A DNA stretch of 64,000 bases from Microbacterium oxydans (lineage in GTDB: Bacteria > Actinomycetota > Actinomycetes > Actinomycetales > Microbacteriaceae), in assembly GCF_000956405.1 (NCBI RefSeq), contig NZ_JYIV01000029.1, positions 1 to 64,000 of the forward strand, read 5' to 3'. Below the pieces are notes generated by a model. It was not told the origin of the DNA and did no database searches. It was given only the letters and a program-made list of their open reading frames with translations. Shown here in pieces: positions 33,736-42,091 of the stretch. A program made the translations under genes and the position numbers. Position 1 is the first letter of the stretch; every line of letters starts with the position of its first letter.

Positions 33736-34629
33736 ATGGCCATCGAGTTCGATTCCTCCTCCCCCAAGTTCGCCGAGTACGCCGAACCGGGCCGTCTCGT
33801 GACCACGGAGTGGCTCGCGGAACGTCTGGGAACCCCCGGCCTGGTGGTCGTCGAATCCGATGAGGACGTGCTGCTCTACGAGACCGGCCACATCCCGGGA
33901 GCGGTGAAGGTCGACTGGCACACCGAGCTCAACGACCCGGTGGTGCGCGATTACGTCGACGGCGAGGGGTTCGCCGAGCTGCTCAGCCGCAAAGGCATCG
34001 CCCGCGACGACACGGTCGTGATCTACGGCGACAAGAACAACTGGTGGGCCGCCTACGCCCTCTGGGTGTTCTCGCTGTTCGGCCACGAGGACGTGCGCCT
34101 GCTCGACGGCGGACGCGACCGCTGGATCGCGGAGGGTCGCGAGCTCACCAGAGAGACGACCACCCGACCGGCGACCGAGTACCCCGTGGTCGAGCGCGAC
34201 GACACGGTGATCCGCGCGTACAAGGAAGACGTCCTGGCGCACATCGGCAGCCCGCTGATCGATGTGCGCTCGCCCGAGGAGTACTCCGGGGAGCGGACCA
34301 CGGCGCCCGCGTACCCCGAGGAGGGCACGCTGCGAGCGGGCCACATCCCGACCGCGCAGAGCGTCCCCTGGGCGAAGGCGGTCGCGGACGACGGCGGATT
34401 CCGCACCCGTGCCGAGCTCGACGCGATCTACCGCGACGGCGCCGGTCTCAACGACGGCGATGATGTGGTCGCGTACTGCCGCATCGGCGAGCGGTCGAGC
34501 CACACCTGGTTCGTGCTGAAGCACCTCCTCGGGTTCGAGAACGTCCGCAACTACGACGGCTCCTGGACCGAGTGGGGCAGCGCCGTGCGCGTGCCGATCG
34601 TCACGGGTTCAGAGCCGGGCACCGTCTGA
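33736..34629 (+). CDS. Thiosulfate sulfurtransferase (tandem rhodanese)
   Basis: 297 residues from ATG 33736; an in-frame upstream extension is ignored. Two rhodanese domains are seen: an inactive N-terminal one (residues about 15-140, with [17 protein letters not shown] where Cys would be) and a catalytic one whose loop is [10 protein letters not shown] with the active Cys. [12 protein letters not shown] and the [12 protein letters not shown] motif are typical of CysA/SseA-type enzymes. It moves sulfane sulfur from thiosulfate to acceptors. The SufE-like gene follows within 20 nt, so both likely act in one sulfur relay. Confidence 0.92.
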   Translation: MAIEFDSSSPKFAEYAEPGRLVTTEWLAERLGTPGLVVVESDEDVLLYETGHIPGAVKVDWHTELNDPVVRDYVDGEGFAELLSRKGIARDDTVVIYGDKNNWWAAYALWVFSLFGHEDVRLLDGGRDRWIAEGRELTRETTTRPATEYPVVERDDTVIRAYKEDVLAHIGSPLIDVRSPEEYSGERTTAPAYPEEGTLRAGHIPTAQSVPWAKAVADDGGFRTRAELDAIYRDGAGLNDGDDVVAYCRIGERSSHTWFVLKHLLGFENVRNYDGSWTEWGSAVRVPIVTGSEPGTV

Positions 34630-34633
34630 GCAT

Positions 34634-35080
34634 GTGACAATGACAGGGATGAGCACGAGCCACGTTCCTGACACCCTCGCCGAGATCCGCGACGCGTTCC
34701 TGGAGACCCCGGAATCGGATCGGCTCCTGCTGCTGCTCGAGTACTCGGATGAGCTCCCTGACGTCTCCGAAGAGGTGGCCGCTCACCCCGAGATGTACGA
34801 GCGGGTCGCGGAGTGCCAGTCCCCCGTGTACATCCACGTCGAGGTCCACGACGACATCGTGACCATGCACGCGACGGCACCTCCGGAGGCTCCGACCACC
34901 CGCGGGTTCGCCAGCATCCTGGTGCAGGGGCTCACCGGCCTCACCGCCGACGAGGTGCTCGCCATCCCGAACGACTACCCGCAGTCGATCGGGCTCACCA
35001 GAGCGGTATCGCCGCTGCGCATCGGAGGCATGACAGGGATGCTGATGCGGGCGAAGAACCAGGTCACGCAGAAGCGCTGA
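34634..35080 (+). CDS. sufE: SufE-family cysteine desulfurase acceptor protein
   Basis: 148 residues from GTG 34634; ATG 34640 and ATG 34649 are alternatives. SufE accepts persulfide sulfur on a conserved Cys, here in RVAECQSPVYIHVEV, which aligns with Cys 51 of Escherichia coli SufE. The remainder (LAEIRDAFLETPESDRLLLLLEYSDELPDVSE and the GFASILVQGLTG core) is family-typical. Genetically linked to a rhodanese rather than to the sufBCDS cluster. Its 3' end overlaps the convergent hydrolase gene by 17 nt. Confidence 0.9.
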   Translation: MTMTGMSTSHVPDTLAEIRDAFLETPESDRLLLLLEYSDELPDVSEEVAAHPEMYERVAECQSPVYIHVEVHDDIVTMHATAPPEAPTTRGFASILVQGLTGLTADEVLAIPNDYPQSIGLTRAVSPLRIGGMTGMLMRAKNQVTQKR

Positions 35081-36218
35081 ACCCCTGGGCGTCGAGCCAG
35101 TCCGTGATCGCCGTGGTCCATCCGCTCTGATCGTAGTTCCACAGCTTCGTGTGGCGGGCCACGGTGAACTTCGGCATGGTCACGAGGTCCGGGCGTGCTT
35201 CCCGCAGCGCGTGGGACGAATCCGCCGGCACGAAGCCGTCGTCGTCGCTGTGCAGGATCAGGATCGGCGCGGTCAACTCGTCCGCGCGGGCGACCATGTC
35301 CAGGCGATCGAACAGGATCGGCTCATCCGCGCCGCTCAGGCGTGCGGTGAGCGGCATCTGCAGCGCGCCCATCGCGAGCTCGGGCAACGGCGCCCGCACT
35401 CCGGCCATCTTCGCCTGGAACCGAAGCACTGTGCGCCAGTCGACGACCGGGGATTCGAGGATGATCCCGGCGATGCGGTCCCTGTGGCCGGAGCTCACCG
35501 CCGCCTGCAGCGAGACCGCTCCCCCCATCGACCAGCCCATCAGGACGACCTGCTCTGCGCCGTGCCGGAGTGCATACGCGATGGCGGCATCCACGTCGCG
35601 CCACTCGGACGCTCCGAGCGCGTAGGCGCCGGCTCTGGTGCGGGGAGCCTCGCCGTCGTTGCGGTAAGAGACCACCAGCGTCGGAAGACCCGCAGCGTGC
35701 ATCACCGGCACGGCACGCAGGCACTCCGCGCGCGTCGCCCCCCGCCCGTGCACCTGGATCACCCAGGTCGATGACGATGCCGGGAAGTACCAGGCCGGGC
35801 ACGGGCCCGCCGGCGAGCCGATCAGGAGGTTCTCCCACTCCAGGTGGAGCTCGCTCGGAGTGGAGTAGTAGTAGCCGCTGAACGCCGCATCACGGTCCAC
35901 ACGCGCGCCGGGTTCGATCTGGGTGAGCAGCTTGCGCCGCACCGCCGTGGCGTCTGCACTGAGCACCGCGCCGAGCTTGACGTAGCCGTAGGTCCCTGTC
36001 GTGAAGAGGCCGTATCGGCCCGGGAGCTCGGTATCGGGTGTGCGCTGCAGTTCGATGGTCTGCGCGCCGGTGTCGACAGCGAGGATCTGCGTATCGGTCG
36101 GTCGACGCATCGGGGTGACCACCCGACGGGCGACCGCGAACACGACGAGAGCGAACGCTGCCCCGAAGGCGAACAGCGCGGGGACAAGGAGCGTAACGGC
36201 GTGCCTGAGACTCTTCAT
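35064..36218 (-). CDS. Membrane-anchored alpha/beta hydrolase
   Basis: 384 residues. An N-terminal membrane segment (VTLLVPALFAFGAAFALVVFAVARRVV) places the catalytic domain outside. About 130 residues without recognised motif precede the hydrolase fold: VIQVHGRGATRAECLR, nucleophile elbow LMGWSMGGAVSLQ, acid segment LHSDDDGFVP and a likely catalytic His in TVARHTKLWNYD. Similar to extracellular or membrane-bound serine hydrolases of unknown substrate in actinobacteria. It converges with the SufE gene and is divergent from the DUF3000 gene. Confidence 0.8.
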   Translation of the reverse strand: MKSLRHAVTLLVPALFAFGAAFALVVFAVARRVVTPMRRPTDTQILAVDTGAQTIELQRTPDTELPGRYGLFTTGTYGYVKLGAVLSADATAVRRKLLTQIEPGARVDRDAAFSGYYYSTPSELHLEWENLLIGSPAGPCPAWYFPASSSTWVIQVHGRGATRAECLRAVPVMHAAGLPTLVVSYRNDGEAPRTRAGAYALGASEWRDVDAAIAYALRHGAEQVVLMGWSMGGAVSLQAAVSSGHRDRIAGIILESPVVDWRTVLRFQAKMAGVRAPLPELAMGALQMPLTARLSGADEPILFDRLDMVARADELTAPILILHSDDDGFVPADSSHALREARPDLVTMPKFTVARHTKLWNYDQSGWTTAITDWLDAQGFSASA

Positions 36219-36243
36219 CGCTTCCTGACTCTAGCCTGTTGCC

Positions 36244-36825
36244 GTGACCGCACACCCCGAGGCCGGGACGCCTTTCGAGAGCGCCGTGGCCGAACTGCGC
36301 GAGACCGAGTTCCGTGATGACATCACGGTGCGGGAGATCGCCACACCTCAGGGTCTCGCGCCCTTCGCCATCGCGCTCGCCGCCGATGTGCGTCCGGAGA
36401 GCGACGGCGAGTCGGTGTACGGCACTGGCCGCTTCGTCCTGCTGCACGATCCGGACGAGCCGGGAGCGTGGGGCGGCTCGTGGCGCATCGTGATCTTCGC
36501 GCAGGCTCCGCTGGAGACCGAGATCGGCACCGACCCGCTGCTCGCCGACGTGACGTGGTCATGGCTGGTCGACGCACTCGACTCGCGGGATGCGGTCTAC
36601 CACTCGGAATCGGGGACGTCGACGAAGACGCTGTCGAAGGGATTCGGCGGTCTCGCCGTCGAAGGCGACGGCGCGCAGATAGAATTGCGAGCGTCCTGGA
36701 CTCCGGAGGGCCCATTCCGACCGCACGTCGAAGCATGGGCCGAGCTGGTCGGAATGCTGGCGGGACTTCCGCCCGGCTCCGAGGGCATCGCCGTGATCGG
36801 CGCGCGAAAGGCTGTACGTGACTGA
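36244..36825 (+). CDS. DUF3000-domain protein
   Basis: 193 residues from GTG 36244. Family markers include FESAVAELRETEFRDDITVREIATPQ, GTGRFVLLHDPDEPGAWGG and the SGTSTKTLSKGFGGL segment. DUF3000 proteins are restricted to actinobacteria and usually sit beside ribonuclease D, as here where the stop overlaps the rnd start by 8 nt. No catalytic motif is evident; function unknown. Confidence 0.88.
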   Translation: MTAHPEAGTPFESAVAELRETEFRDDITVREIATPQGLAPFAIALAADVRPESDGESVYGTGRFVLLHDPDEPGAWGGSWRIVIFAQAPLETEIGTDPLLADVTWSWLVDALDSRDAVYHSESGTSTKTLSKGFGGLAVEGDGAQIELRASWTPEGPFRPHVEAWAELVGMLAGLPPGSEGIAVIGARKAVRD

Positions 36826-38011
36826 ATACTCCGTGATCTCGGATGCTGAGGAGTTCCGCGCAGCCTGCGCCGTGCTCGCCGCGGGCACCGGACCCGTCGC
36901 CGTCGACGTGGAGCGCGCGTCCGGCTTCCGATACTCGCAGCGTGCATATCTGGTGCAGGTGTTCCGCCGCGATGCGGGGGTCTTCCTCTTCGACCCGCCG
37001 GCCATCGGCGACTTCGCCCCTCTCCAGGAGGCGATCGGCGGTGTGGAATGGGTTCTCCACGCCGCCAGCCAGGACCTGCCCTCGCTGCGGGAGCTGCATG
37101 TCGAGCCTCCGGCGATCTTCGACACCGAACTCGCCTCCCGTCTGCTCGGACATGAACGGGTCGGGCTCGGTGCGGTCGTCGAGGACACGCTGGGCATCAC
37201 GCTCAAGAAGGAGCATTCGGCCGCTGACTGGTCGACACGTCCACTTCCCGACTCCTGGCTCGAGTACGCGGCGCTCGATGTGCTGCACCTGATCGATGTC
37301 CACGACGTCCTCGTGCTCGAGCTCGAGGAGCAGAACAAGACGGAGTATGCAGCCCAGGAGTTCGCCGCCACTCTGACCCGCGCGCCCAAGCCTCCGCGGG
37401 AGGACCCCTGGCGCCGGCTCAGTGGCCTGCACCAGGTGCGTGGGGCTCGTAACCTCGCAGTCGCACGTTCGCTCTGGCAGGCCCGCGAGGCCTACGCGCA
37501 GGATCAGGACGTCTCCCCCGGCCGGCTCGTCCCCGACCGCTCACTCGTCGCCGCAGTGATGGCCAACCCGCCGTCGAAGCAGGCCCTCGCCGGCATCAAG
37601 GAGTTCCAGGGTCGCGCAAGCCGTTCCCAGCTCGACAGGTGGTGGCAGGCGATCGTCGACGGTCGCGCATCGGAGGAGCTTCCCCGCGAGCGCGTCCCGA
37701 GCGATACCCTCCCTCCCCCGCGCGCGTGGGCCGATCGCAATCCCGAAGCGGATGCGCGCCTCAAGTCCGCGCGCCCCATCGTGGAGGCCGTCGCGGAGGA
37801 GCTCGGGATGCCGACCGAGAACCTCCTCACCCCGGAGTACCTCCGTCGCGTGGCCTGGGATCTCCCGGGCGAGACGGCGGAGGAGATCGGGAACGCATTG
37901 GCGGCACTCGGTGCGCGCCCCTGGCAGATTGAACAGACCGCACAGAAGATCGCGACCGCCTTTGTAGACGCCGCGCAAACGCCCGACACCACCTCCGCAC
38001 CCGCTTCGTAG
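36818..38011 (+). CDS. rnd: Ribonuclease D-type 3'-5' exonuclease with HRDC domain
   Basis: 397 residues from GTG 36818. DEDD exonuclease residues are visible: Asp and Glu in VAVDVERASG, Asp in LHAASQDLPSL, and Tyr/Asp in WLEYAALDVLHL (DEDDy type). A HRDC domain near residues 210-290 (WRRLSGLHQVRGARNLAVARSLW) aids RNA binding. It trims 3' ends of stable RNAs. Translationally coupled to DUF3000. A GGTTCGAACC palindrome follows the stop codon before the fadA promoter. Confidence 0.92.
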   Translation: MTEYSVISDAEEFRAACAVLAAGTGPVAVDVERASGFRYSQRAYLVQVFRRDAGVFLFDPPAIGDFAPLQEAIGGVEWVLHAASQDLPSLRELHVEPPAIFDTELASRLLGHERVGLGAVVEDTLGITLKKEHSAADWSTRPLPDSWLEYAALDVLHLIDVHDVLVLELEEQNKTEYAAQEFAATLTRAPKPPREDPWRRLSGLHQVRGARNLAVARSLWQAREAYAQDQDVSPGRLVPDRSLVAAVMANPPSKQALAGIKEFQGRASRSQLDRWWQAIVDGRASEELPRERVPSDTLPPPRAWADRNPEADARLKSARPIVEAVAEELGMPTENLLTPEYLRRVAWDLPGETAEEIGNALAALGARPWQIEQTAQKIATAFVDAAQTPDTTSAPAS

Positions 38012-38083
38012 GTTCGAACCAACCGATTCCTCCCTGTTTCCCGGGCTTCATAGACTGAGGCCACGCACTAACTTGGAGGCAGA

Positions 38084-39289
38084 GTGGCCGAGATCTCGGA
38101 CGTCTTCTTCGTCGATGGAGTACGCACCCCTTTCGGGCGCGCCGGCGAAAAGGGCATGTACTGGAACACCCGCGCGGATGACCTCGCCGTCAAGGCGACC
38201 ATCGGCTTGATGGAGCGCAACGCCTCCGTCCCGGCCGACCGCATCGATGATGTCGCCATCGCTGCGACGAGCCAGACCGGCGACCAGGGGCTGACCCTCG
38301 GACGCTCGGTGGCGATCCTCGCCGGGCTTCCGCAGACGGTGCCCGGTCTCGCCGTCGAGCGCATGTGCGCCGGCGCGATGACGAGCGTCACCACGATGGG
38401 CGCGTCCATCGGCGTCGGTATGTACGACTTCGCCCTCGCCGGCGGCGTCGAGCACATGGGTCACCACCCGATCGGTGCCAACGCCGACCCGAACCCGCGC
38501 TTCGTGGCGGAGAAGATGGTCGATCCCGGCGCCCTCAACATGGGCGTCACCGCTGAGCGCATCTTCGACCGCTTCCCGCACCTCACCAAGGAGCGCTCCG
38601 ACCGCTTCGGCATGCTGAGCCAGCACAAGGTGCAGGCGGCATACGACGCAGGGAAGATCCAGCCCGACCTCGTGTCCGTGGCGATCAAGGGTGCCGACGG
38701 CGCCTGGGGCCTCGCCACCGAGGACGAAGGTCGCCGCCCGCAGACCACGATGGAAGACCTCGCCGCGCTCAAGACGCCGTTCCGCCCGCACGGGCGCGTC
38801 ACCGCAGGCACCTCGTCTCCCCTCACCGACGGCGCGACGATGTCGCTGCTCGCCGGTGGCGGCGCGGTCAAGGAGTTCGGACTCGCACCGAAGATGCGGA
38901 TGGTTTCGTTCGCCTTCGCAGGCGTACAGCCGGAGATCATGGGCATCGGACCGATCCCCTCGACCGAGAAGGCGCTCCAGAAGGCCGGTCTCACGATCGA
39001 CGACATCGGTCTGTTCGAGCTCAACGAGGCCTTCGCGATCCAGGTGATCTCGCTGCTCGACCACTTCGGCATCGCCGACGAGGATCCCCGCGTCAACCAG
39101 TGGGGTGGCGCGATCGCCCTCGGGCACCCCCTTGCCGCGTCCGGTGTGCGTCTCATGATCCAGCTCGCGGCACAGTTCGCCGAGCGCCCCGATGTCCGCT
39201 ACGGCCTCACCGCCATGTGCGTGGGTCTGGGCCAGGGCGGTTCGGTCATCTGGGAGAACCCGCACTACGACGGCAAGAAGAAGAAGTGA
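38084..39289 (+). CDS. fadA: Acetyl-CoA C-acyltransferase (3-ketoacyl-CoA thiolase, FadA)
   Basis: 401 residues from GTG 38084, with GGAGG upstream. It cleaves 3-ketoacyl-CoA in the last step of beta-oxidation. Catalytic residues: acyl-accepting Cys in AVERMCAGAMTS, His in GGAIALGHPLAASG and Cys in TAMCVGLGQGG; ELNEAFAIQV is also typical. The stop overlaps or directly precedes the fadB start. A TAGACT-like -10 sits at about 38053, so the operon probably has its own promoter. Confidence 0.95.
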   Translation: MAEISDVFFVDGVRTPFGRAGEKGMYWNTRADDLAVKATIGLMERNASVPADRIDDVAIAATSQTGDQGLTLGRSVAILAGLPQTVPGLAVERMCAGAMTSVTTMGASIGVGMYDFALAGGVEHMGHHPIGANADPNPRFVAEKMVDPGALNMGVTAERIFDRFPHLTKERSDRFGMLSQHKVQAAYDAGKIQPDLVSVAIKGADGAWGLATEDEGRRPQTTMEDLAALKTPFRPHGRVTAGTSSPLTDGATMSLLAGGGAVKEFGLAPKMRMVSFAFAGVQPEIMGIGPIPSTEKALQKAGLTIDDIGLFELNEAFAIQVISLLDHFGIADEDPRVNQWGGAIALGHPLAASGVRLMIQLAAQFAERPDVRYGLTAMCVGLGQGGSVIWENPHYDGKKKK

Positions 39290-39297
39290 GTGAGCAC

Positions 39298-41442
39298 GTG
39301 ACTGACTACGACGACATCGACTTCTCCCCCATCCAGGCCCTCACCGAGGGCGAGGTCATCACGCAGTCGCCGGTGCGCGACATCCGTCTCGCCTCCGGCA
39401 AGGTGCTGGCCCTGATCACGCTCGACAACGGTCGCGATCACACCCGGCCGAACACGCTGGGACCCGCGACGCTCACCCAGCTGGGCGAGACCCTCGACGG
39501 CCTCAAGGCACGCGCAGCGGCCGGTGAGATCCAGGCGGTCGGCATCACCGGCAAGCAGTACATCATGGCGGCCGGCGCAGATCTCTCCGACATCAGCAAG
39601 GTCGGGTCCCGAGACAACGCGCGCCTCATCGCCCAGCTCGGCCACAAGGTTCTCGGCAAGCTCGGTGACCTCGGCGTTCCGTCCTTCGCCTTCGTGAACG
39701 GACTCGCACTCGGCGGCGGGCTGGAGATCGCCCTGAACTCCAGCTACCGGACGGTCGACGCGTCCGCGGCGGCGGTCGCGCTCCCCGAGGTCTTCCTCGG
39801 CATCATCCCCGGCTGGGGTGGCGCCTACCTGCTGCCGAACCTCATCGGCATCGAGAACGCGCTCGAGGTCGTCATCTCGAACCCGCTCAAGCAGAACCGG
39901 ATGCTGAAGCCGCAGCAGGCGTTCGACCTCGGCATCTTCGACGCCATCTTCCCGGCGGCGAACTACCTCGAGAACTCGCTCACCTGGGCGGATGCCGTCC
40001 TCGGCGGCAAGAAGGTCGAGCGCAAGAACGAGCCGGGCAAGATCGAGCGCCTCACCAAGTGGCCGATCGCCATCAAGATGGCGCGCGGCATGCTGGAGTC
40101 CAAGATCGGCACGGTGCCCAAGTCGCCGTACGCCGCGCTCGACCTGCTCGACAAGGCGAAGAGCGGGACCAAGGCGGAGGGCTTCGCCCGCGAGGACGAG
40201 GCCCTGGCGGAACTCGTGACGGGCGATCAGTTCGCCGCGTCGATGTACGCGTTCGACCTCGTGCAGAAGCGCGCGAAGCGCCCGGTCGGCGCGCCCGATA
40301 AGCAGCTCGCGAAGAAGGTCACCAAGGTCGGCATCATCGGCGCCGGGCTCATGGCCAGCCAGTTCGCACTGCTGTTCGTGCGCAAGCTCCAGGTGCCGGT
40401 GCTCATCACCGACCTCAACCAGGCTCGCGTCGACAAGGGTGTGGCCTACATCCACGAGGAGATCGGCAAGCTTGAGGCCAAGGGCAGGCTCGATGCGGAC
40501 ACCGCGAACAAGCTGCGTGCACTCGTGAAGGGGACCACCGACAAGAGTCTCTACGCGGACTGCGACTTCGTGATCGAGGCCGTGTTCGAAGAGGTCGGCG
40601 TCAAGCAGCAGGTGTTCGGCGAGATCGAGAAGATCATCGCCGAGGATGCGATCCTCGCCACCAACACGTCGTCGCTCTCGGTCGAGGAGATCGGAGCGAA
40701 GCTCGCCCACCCGGAGCGTCTGGTCGGCTTCCACTTCTTCAACCCGGTCGCGGTCATGCCGCTGATCGAGATCGTGAAGACCCCGGTGACCGCCGACGCC
40801 GCATTGGCGACGGCCTTCGTGGTCGCGAAGAATCTGGGGAAGAACGCGGTGCTCACCGCCGACGCCCCCGGCTTCGTCGTGAACCGTCTGCTCGCGAAGG
40901 TCATGGGTGAAGCCGCACGCGCCGTCTACGAGGGCACCCCGATCGCCGACGTCGAGAAGGCCTTCGGCCCGCTCGGCCTCCCGATGGGTCCGTTCCAGCT
41001 GATCGACCTGGTCGGCTGGAAGGTCGCCGCCCACGTGCAGGACACGATGGTGCATGCCTTCCCCGAGCGGTTCTACGCCAACGAGAACTTCCACGCGCTC
41101 GCCGAGCTCGACACGGTCGTGGAGAAGGACAAGGGCGGACGCGTCGTCGGGTGGAGCAAGCAGGCCGAGAAGGTCCTGAAGCCGGCGGTGGGCAAGACTC
41201 CGACCACGGCCGCGACGATCCTCCAGCGTGTGCAGGACGGTCTGGCGCAGGAGATCAAGCTCATGCTCGACGAGGGCGTCGTCCCCGAGGTCGAGGACAT
41301 CGATCTGTGCCTGATCCTCGGTGCCGGATGGCCTTTCATCGACGGCGGTGCCTCGCCGTACCTCGACCGTGAGGGCGCATCGGAGCGGGCATTCGGTGGC
41401 TCCTTCCACACCCCGCAGATCCGCGGCGTCGAGAGCCGCTGA
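39298..41442 (+). CDS. fadB: Fatty oxidation multienzyme: enoyl-CoA hydratase / 3-hydroxyacyl-CoA dehydrogenase
   Basis: 714 residues from GTG 39298; GTG 39286, overlapping the fadA stop by 4 nt, is an alternative. The N-terminal crotonase domain shows AAGADLSDIS, NGLALGGGLEIALNSSYR and LPEVFLGIIPGWGG. The dehydrogenase part starts near residue 340 with VGIIGAGLMASQFALLF (NAD-binding), then SSLSVEEIGAKL, HFFNPVAVMPLIEIV and the helical ADAPGFVVNRLLAKVMGEA domain. It performs hydration and oxidation of enoyl-CoA, and forms a trifunctional set with FadA. Confidence 0.95.
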   Translation: MTDYDDIDFSPIQALTEGEVITQSPVRDIRLASGKVLALITLDNGRDHTRPNTLGPATLTQLGETLDGLKARAAAGEIQAVGITGKQYIMAAGADLSDISKVGSRDNARLIAQLGHKVLGKLGDLGVPSFAFVNGLALGGGLEIALNSSYRTVDASAAAVALPEVFLGIIPGWGGAYLLPNLIGIENALEVVISNPLKQNRMLKPQQAFDLGIFDAIFPAANYLENSLTWADAVLGGKKVERKNEPGKIERLTKWPIAIKMARGMLESKIGTVPKSPYAALDLLDKAKSGTKAEGFAREDEALAELVTGDQFAASMYAFDLVQKRAKRPVGAPDKQLAKKVTKVGIIGAGLMASQFALLFVRKLQVPVLITDLNQARVDKGVAYIHEEIGKLEAKGRLDADTANKLRALVKGTTDKSLYADCDFVIEAVFEEVGVKQQVFGEIEKIIAEDAILATNTSSLSVEEIGAKLAHPERLVGFHFFNPVAVMPLIEIVKTPVTADAALATAFVVAKNLGKNAVLTADAPGFVVNRLLAKVMGEAARAVYEGTPIADVEKAFGPLGLPMGPFQLIDLVGWKVAAHVQDTMVHAFPERFYANENFHALAELDTVVEKDKGGRVVGWSKQAEKVLKPAVGKTPTTAATILQRVQDGLAQEIKLMLDEGVVPEVEDIDLCLILGAGWPFIDGGASPYLDREGASERAFGGSFHTPQIRGVESR

Positions 41443-41458
41443 TCGTCGGACAGCATCA

Positions 41459-41507
41459 GGCGAAGCGCCCCAGCTGATTCCCAGCGAATCCGGTGGGGCG
41501 CTTCGCC
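41459..41507 (+). terminator. Terminator of the fadA-fadB operon
   Basis: GGCGAAGCGCCCCA (41459-41472) and TGGGGCGCTTCGCC (41494-41507) form a perfect 14-bp stem with a 21-nt loop, 16 nt after the fadB stop codon. Confidence 0.75.
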
Positions 41508-41539
41508 GTCCGGCGCCCCGCAAGCCCTAGCCTGGATCG

Positions 41540-42091
41540 ATGATCTCTCGCCCGTCTCCGCGCACGGCCGAACAGCCGATGGCCTTCAGCCGGCGCGAGT
41601 TCTGGCGCGGTGCCATCGCTGCCTGGGTCACCTTCAACGCGCTGTTCCTGATGGTGACGACTGTCGTTCTCACGATCATGTCGCGCTCGTTGCAGACCCT
41701 CTTCTCGATCCTGATCATGGTGGCGTGGTTCCAGCTGCTCTTCGTCGTGGCCGCCTCCGCTCTGGCGACCATCATCGGCAGCGGGGCTGCCTTCGGCCTG
41801 GGCAGGCTTCTGCGGACCACGACGGGCACTCGCCGACACCTCATGGCCTTCGCAGGACTCGGTCTCGTGGTCGGAGGTGTCGTCATCGCCGTCGTCGGCG
41901 TCGTGCCCGCGAACCTGACCGGAGAATTCGGGTTCGTGTTGACGGACATCAGCGAACCGTACATCGCACTTCCCCTGCTGGGGATGAGCGCCGTCAGCGT
42001 CGCATACGGCTGGTACTGGTCGGCGTCGCGGGCGCTGTGCGCAGACCCCGCGCGGCAGAGTCCGGTCGCCGAGGCTCAGCCAGCCGGCTGA
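41540..42091 (+). CDS. Hypothetical membrane protein
   Basis: 183 residues from ATG 41540 (M14 at 41579 is an alternative). Four hydrophobic segments: AIAAWVTFNALFLMVTTVVLTI, ILIMVAWFQLLFVVAASALAT, FAGLGLVVGGVVIAVVGVV and IALPLLGMSAVSVAYGWYW. The N-terminal FSRREFWRG and the C-terminus are cytoplasmic by the positive-inside rule. No recognised family. Its end overlaps the convergent GMC oxidoreductase gene by 16 nt. Confidence 0.65.
   Translation: MISRPSPRTAEQPMAFSRREFWRGAIAAWVTFNALFLMVTTVVLTIMSRSLQTLFSILIMVAWFQLLFVVAASALATIIGSGAAFGLGRLLRTTTGTRRHLMAFAGLGLVVGGVVIAVVGVVPANLTGEFGFVLTDISEPYIALPLLGMSAVSVAYGWYWSASRALCADPARQSPVAEAQPAG

Noticed and set aside
38011-38020. GGTTCGAACC as a LexA box near fadA
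   Set aside because: LexA sites need TCGAAC and GTTCGA halves separated by four bases; here the halves are fused in the opposite order.
39265-41523. Leftward 752-codon open frame opposite fadB
   Set aside because: Asp/Leu/Arg-rich shadow frame; fadB carries clear crotonase and dehydrogenase motifs on the opposite strand.
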